Shown one piece after another: positions 62,412 to 64,000 of a DNA stretch of 64,000 nucleotides (position 1 is its first letter; every line of letters begins with the position of its first letter). Source of the DNA: Cytophagales bacterium UBA2561 (GTDB taxonomy: Bacteria; Bacteroidota; Bacteroidia; Cytophagales; Thermoflexibacteraceae); the NCBI GenBank assembly GCA_002340355.1, contig DDLX01000042.1, positions 17,543 through 81,542 of the forward strand, given 5' to 3'. Position numbers and translations under genes: made by a program. The notes under the pieces are model-generated. The model had not been told where the DNA came from, did no database searches, and saw nothing but the letters and a program-made list of their open reading frames with translations.

Positions 62412-63440
62412 TTATTTTTGTGTTTGGGATTTGAATTCTTTGATTAGATAGCTATAAGTATTTTGCCATAATTCCTGAGAATGTTTTAGTTCAGCTATTA
62501 AAGTTCTTAAAACATCTAATAATTTATTTTTCGGAATTAACAATTTATCATCAATAATTGGTATATTTTTAGTCGCATCGTATAAATCTTGTATACCAGT
62601 TATTGCGTTATTATGGTTGCTAATTAGTTTCAAATGATTGGTTTTAGCTTCAAAATTCTGATTGAAATAAATTTTTATCAGTGAAACCATTTGATAACAA
62701 TAAACCGCTTCAATAATGCTATTAGAAAAAATAAACATTTCATTTTTTAATCGAGAGGCTGTAAGGTTGAGAACTACAGCCACTTGTTTTATAAAGCTAT
62801 TTTTCTCGCCTATGCTTTGGATTGAGGGTATTTTCTCTGAAAAGAAAGTAATTTTAGTACCAAATCTATCAATATATTCAGCCTGTTTATGTATTGAATA
62901 AATAAATTCATCAACATATTCTTCAAAATAGATATAATCATAGATTGTTTCTACTTTTAAGTCATTAGTAAATACATTAATTGTATCTTTTTGGAATTTA
63001 CGTACAAAATCTTCAATTTCATTTTTATTAGAAATTGTTAACACATTTTTTAAAGGTATTTTGAGCTTCCATTGAGTTGAGGTTTCTTCAAAGTTTTCAT
63101 CTAAAATATATTGCCAATATAATTTTTTCTTGTTTGGTAGGTAAACCACAAATAACATTGGTATATTTAATTTTAACCAATAATTGTAATGTATATTTGA
63201 AGTGTAATAAACATAGTTTGAAGGTTCTCTTTTGAGATGTTTTAAATGACTTTTTCCTGCTTTAATCTGCAAAGCTAAAAATTGTCCTGTTGGATTTCCA
63301 TTTTCTTGAATTTCCACAATGGCATCAACTCCAACATCTACAAGTGGCTGGTCTCGAAAAATCCAATCGAATTCCTCTAAAAAGAAATTTTCAGTTTTAT
63401 TGATTCCTAATCGTTCTGTTTTGGTGTATCTTTTTCCCAT
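62412..63440 (-). CDS. DUF4365 domain protein
   Basis: In this 342-aa cytoplasmic protein the N-terminal domain fits DUF4365: NKTENFFLEEFDWIFRDQPL, then DVGVDAIVEIQENGNPTGQF and LALQIKAGKSHL. It has a PD-(D/E)XK-like layout with Asp in GVDA, Glu in VEI and the Q-x-K of LQIKAG. The C-terminal half is helical without a known domain. DUF4365 occurs in defence-linked and mobile-region proteins. Here it lies 4 nt upstream of thiC in the same direction, so both are on one transcript, an unexpected neighbour for a vitamin gene. Function is not known. Confidence 0.75.
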   Translation of the reverse strand: MGKRYTKTERLGINKTENFFLEEFDWIFRDQPLVDVGVDAIVEIQENGNPTGQFLALQIKAGKSHLKHLKREPSNYVYYTSNIHYNYWLKLNIPMLFVVYLPNKKKLYWQYILDENFEETSTQWKLKIPLKNVLTISNKNEIEDFVRKFQKDTINVFTNDLKVETIYDYIYFEEYVDEFIYSIHKQAEYIDRFGTKITFFSEKIPSIQSIGEKNSFIKQVAVVLNLTASRLKNEMFIFSNSIIEAVYCYQMVSLIKIYFNQNFEAKTNHLKLISNHNNAITGIQDLYDATKNIPIIDDKLLIPKNKLLDVLRTLIAELKHSQELWQNTYSYLIKEFKSQTQK

Positions 63441-63486
63441 ATAAAATTGATTTCTAGGTAATTACTAACCTACTAATATCTAAAAA

Positions 63487-63801
63487 TTATTCGTCATCCT
63501 CATCATCTAAATCAAATTTCTGATTGAAAGTCGTATCCCAGTCAAGTTCTTGAATGTCACAATCTTCTTGTGTTTCTTCTTCTGCTTTTCGTTTTGCTTT
63601 CCGAAAAACATCATTCCAAATAACCCTGATTCGATTTTTTAAACTGGGTTGTTTTTGAAGAATATCTCGAATTTGATGCCTTGCATTTTTGATAGACATT
63701 ACCCAACTTCGGGTTCGTTTTAAAGGCTGAATAAAAAACTTTAAAATATGCATCATCAAGCGTACTAATTGACTCTCCAATGCTTTTTTCAAATTTGCCA
63801 T
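63487..63801 (-). CDS. DUF29-like protein (C-terminal type)
   Basis: This 104-aa basic-then-acidic protein has LESQLVRLMMHILKFFIQPL and RTRSWVMSIKNARHQIRDIL followed by QPSLKNRI, resembling the later part of DUF29. DUF29 proteins normally have an additional N-terminal half that is missing here. That part could be the neighbouring ORF upstream at 63816-64000, although the two are separated by a stop. The acidic tail (DLDDEDDE) is unusual. It is probably co-transcribed with the upstream partial ORF 14 nt away. Function is unknown. Confidence 0.55.
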   Translation of the reverse strand: MANLKKALESQLVRLMMHILKFFIQPLKRTRSWVMSIKNARHQIRDILQKQPSLKNRIRVIWNDVFRKAKRKAEEETQEDCDIQELDWDTTFNQKFDLDDEDDE

Positions 63802-63815
63802 GCTATTATTTTTGA

Positions 63816-64000
63816 TTATCCACGAAAAGTATATCTTTTATCAAAGACTTCCTCCCAAGTTAGTTCCGCAATTTCTTTCTTTCCCTTTACCCAAAGTTCT
63901 ATATTCTCTTTGGCTTGTTGGTAAGCACCTTGCCAAACACTTCGGACATACTCATCATTGAGAATTTCTAAGTCTTCCTGTTCAAGTCGGAACTCATCTC
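63816..64000 (-). CDS. C-terminal end of an ORF running off the window
   Basis: A frame of 60 codons is open to the right edge and ends at TAA 63816-63818: YVRSVWQGAYQQAKENIELW, VKGKKEIAELTWEEVF, DKRYTFRG. It is helical, soluble and codes regularly, so it is likely a real gene end, probably in an operon with the DUF29-like gene 14 nt downstream. The family is not recognised. Confidence 0.45.
   Translation of the reverse strand, partial: DEFRLEQEDLEILNDEYVRSVWQGAYQQAKENIELWVKGKKEIAELTWEEVFDKRYTFRG

Overview
The window is a low-GC bacterial chromosome segment, most likely from the Bacteroidota and within that probably a Cytophagales-type bacterium. This rests on the Bacteroidota promoter form (TTG, about 20 nt, TAnnTTTG), a very long secreted PKD-repeat protein, 7TMR-DISM and TPR histidine kinases, a ComEC shortened at its C-terminus, and families common in that phylum (DUF2851, DUF493, the LTKSEKRY-type helical protein). 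The genus is not determined. There is no rRNA and no CRISPR array.

Layout. 1-9 kb: a PKD-repeat surface protein cut by the window edge, DUF2851, a ZIP metal transporter, an SMR pump and a VWA-like membrane protein. 9-17 kb is accessory: a type ISP-like single-chain restriction-modification gene split in two by a DUF3800 gene and a candidate structured RNA, three tRNAs (Leu-GAG, two Lys-TTT), a c-type cytochrome lipoprotein, and remnants of a cytosine-methylase/HaeII-like system cut at a MITE end. 17-26 kb: metY, a DnaQ-like exonuclease, two large sensor kinases and a helical protein. 26-36.6 kb is the most plastic part: a decayed IS110 transposase, an aerolysin-like pore-forming protein, a YhdH-type reductase, a RelE/ParE-type toxin-antitoxin pair, a frameshifted REP-associated transposase inside inverted REP arms, three long direct repeats, and a gene cluster with a PD-(D/E)XK-like protein. 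36.6-64 kb is mostly housekeeping: purL, comEC, an ABC exporter, trpC-trpF, Hpt, a threonine dehydratase, pnp, an ATPase/MscS-like pair, a second ZIP transporter, a kinase-like protein, a sulfotransferase, a peroxiredoxin-like protein and thiC.

Two features stand out. First, a promoter-plus-leader unit of about 140-147 bp occurs three times (28.8, 33.9 and 36.5 kb), each time ahead of a different accessory gene: the aerolysin-like protein, the PD-(D/E)XK-like protein and a 152-aa unknown. The distance from the -7 box to the start codon is 100-101 nt in all three, and a hairpin lies 40-42 nt before each start. This suggests a co-regulated set of weapon or defence genes. Second, the DUF3800 gene plus RNA sits inside a restriction-modification gene with both halves kept open, which looks like a mobile protein-RNA element caught in its target.

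Small repeats are abundant. MITE-like family A has 22-bp ends, and family B has ends of about 17 bp that read CAATAG. The two families share an internal palindrome. A further palindrome family supplies an in-frame 34-bp insertion in the restriction gene and a hairpin behind thiC.
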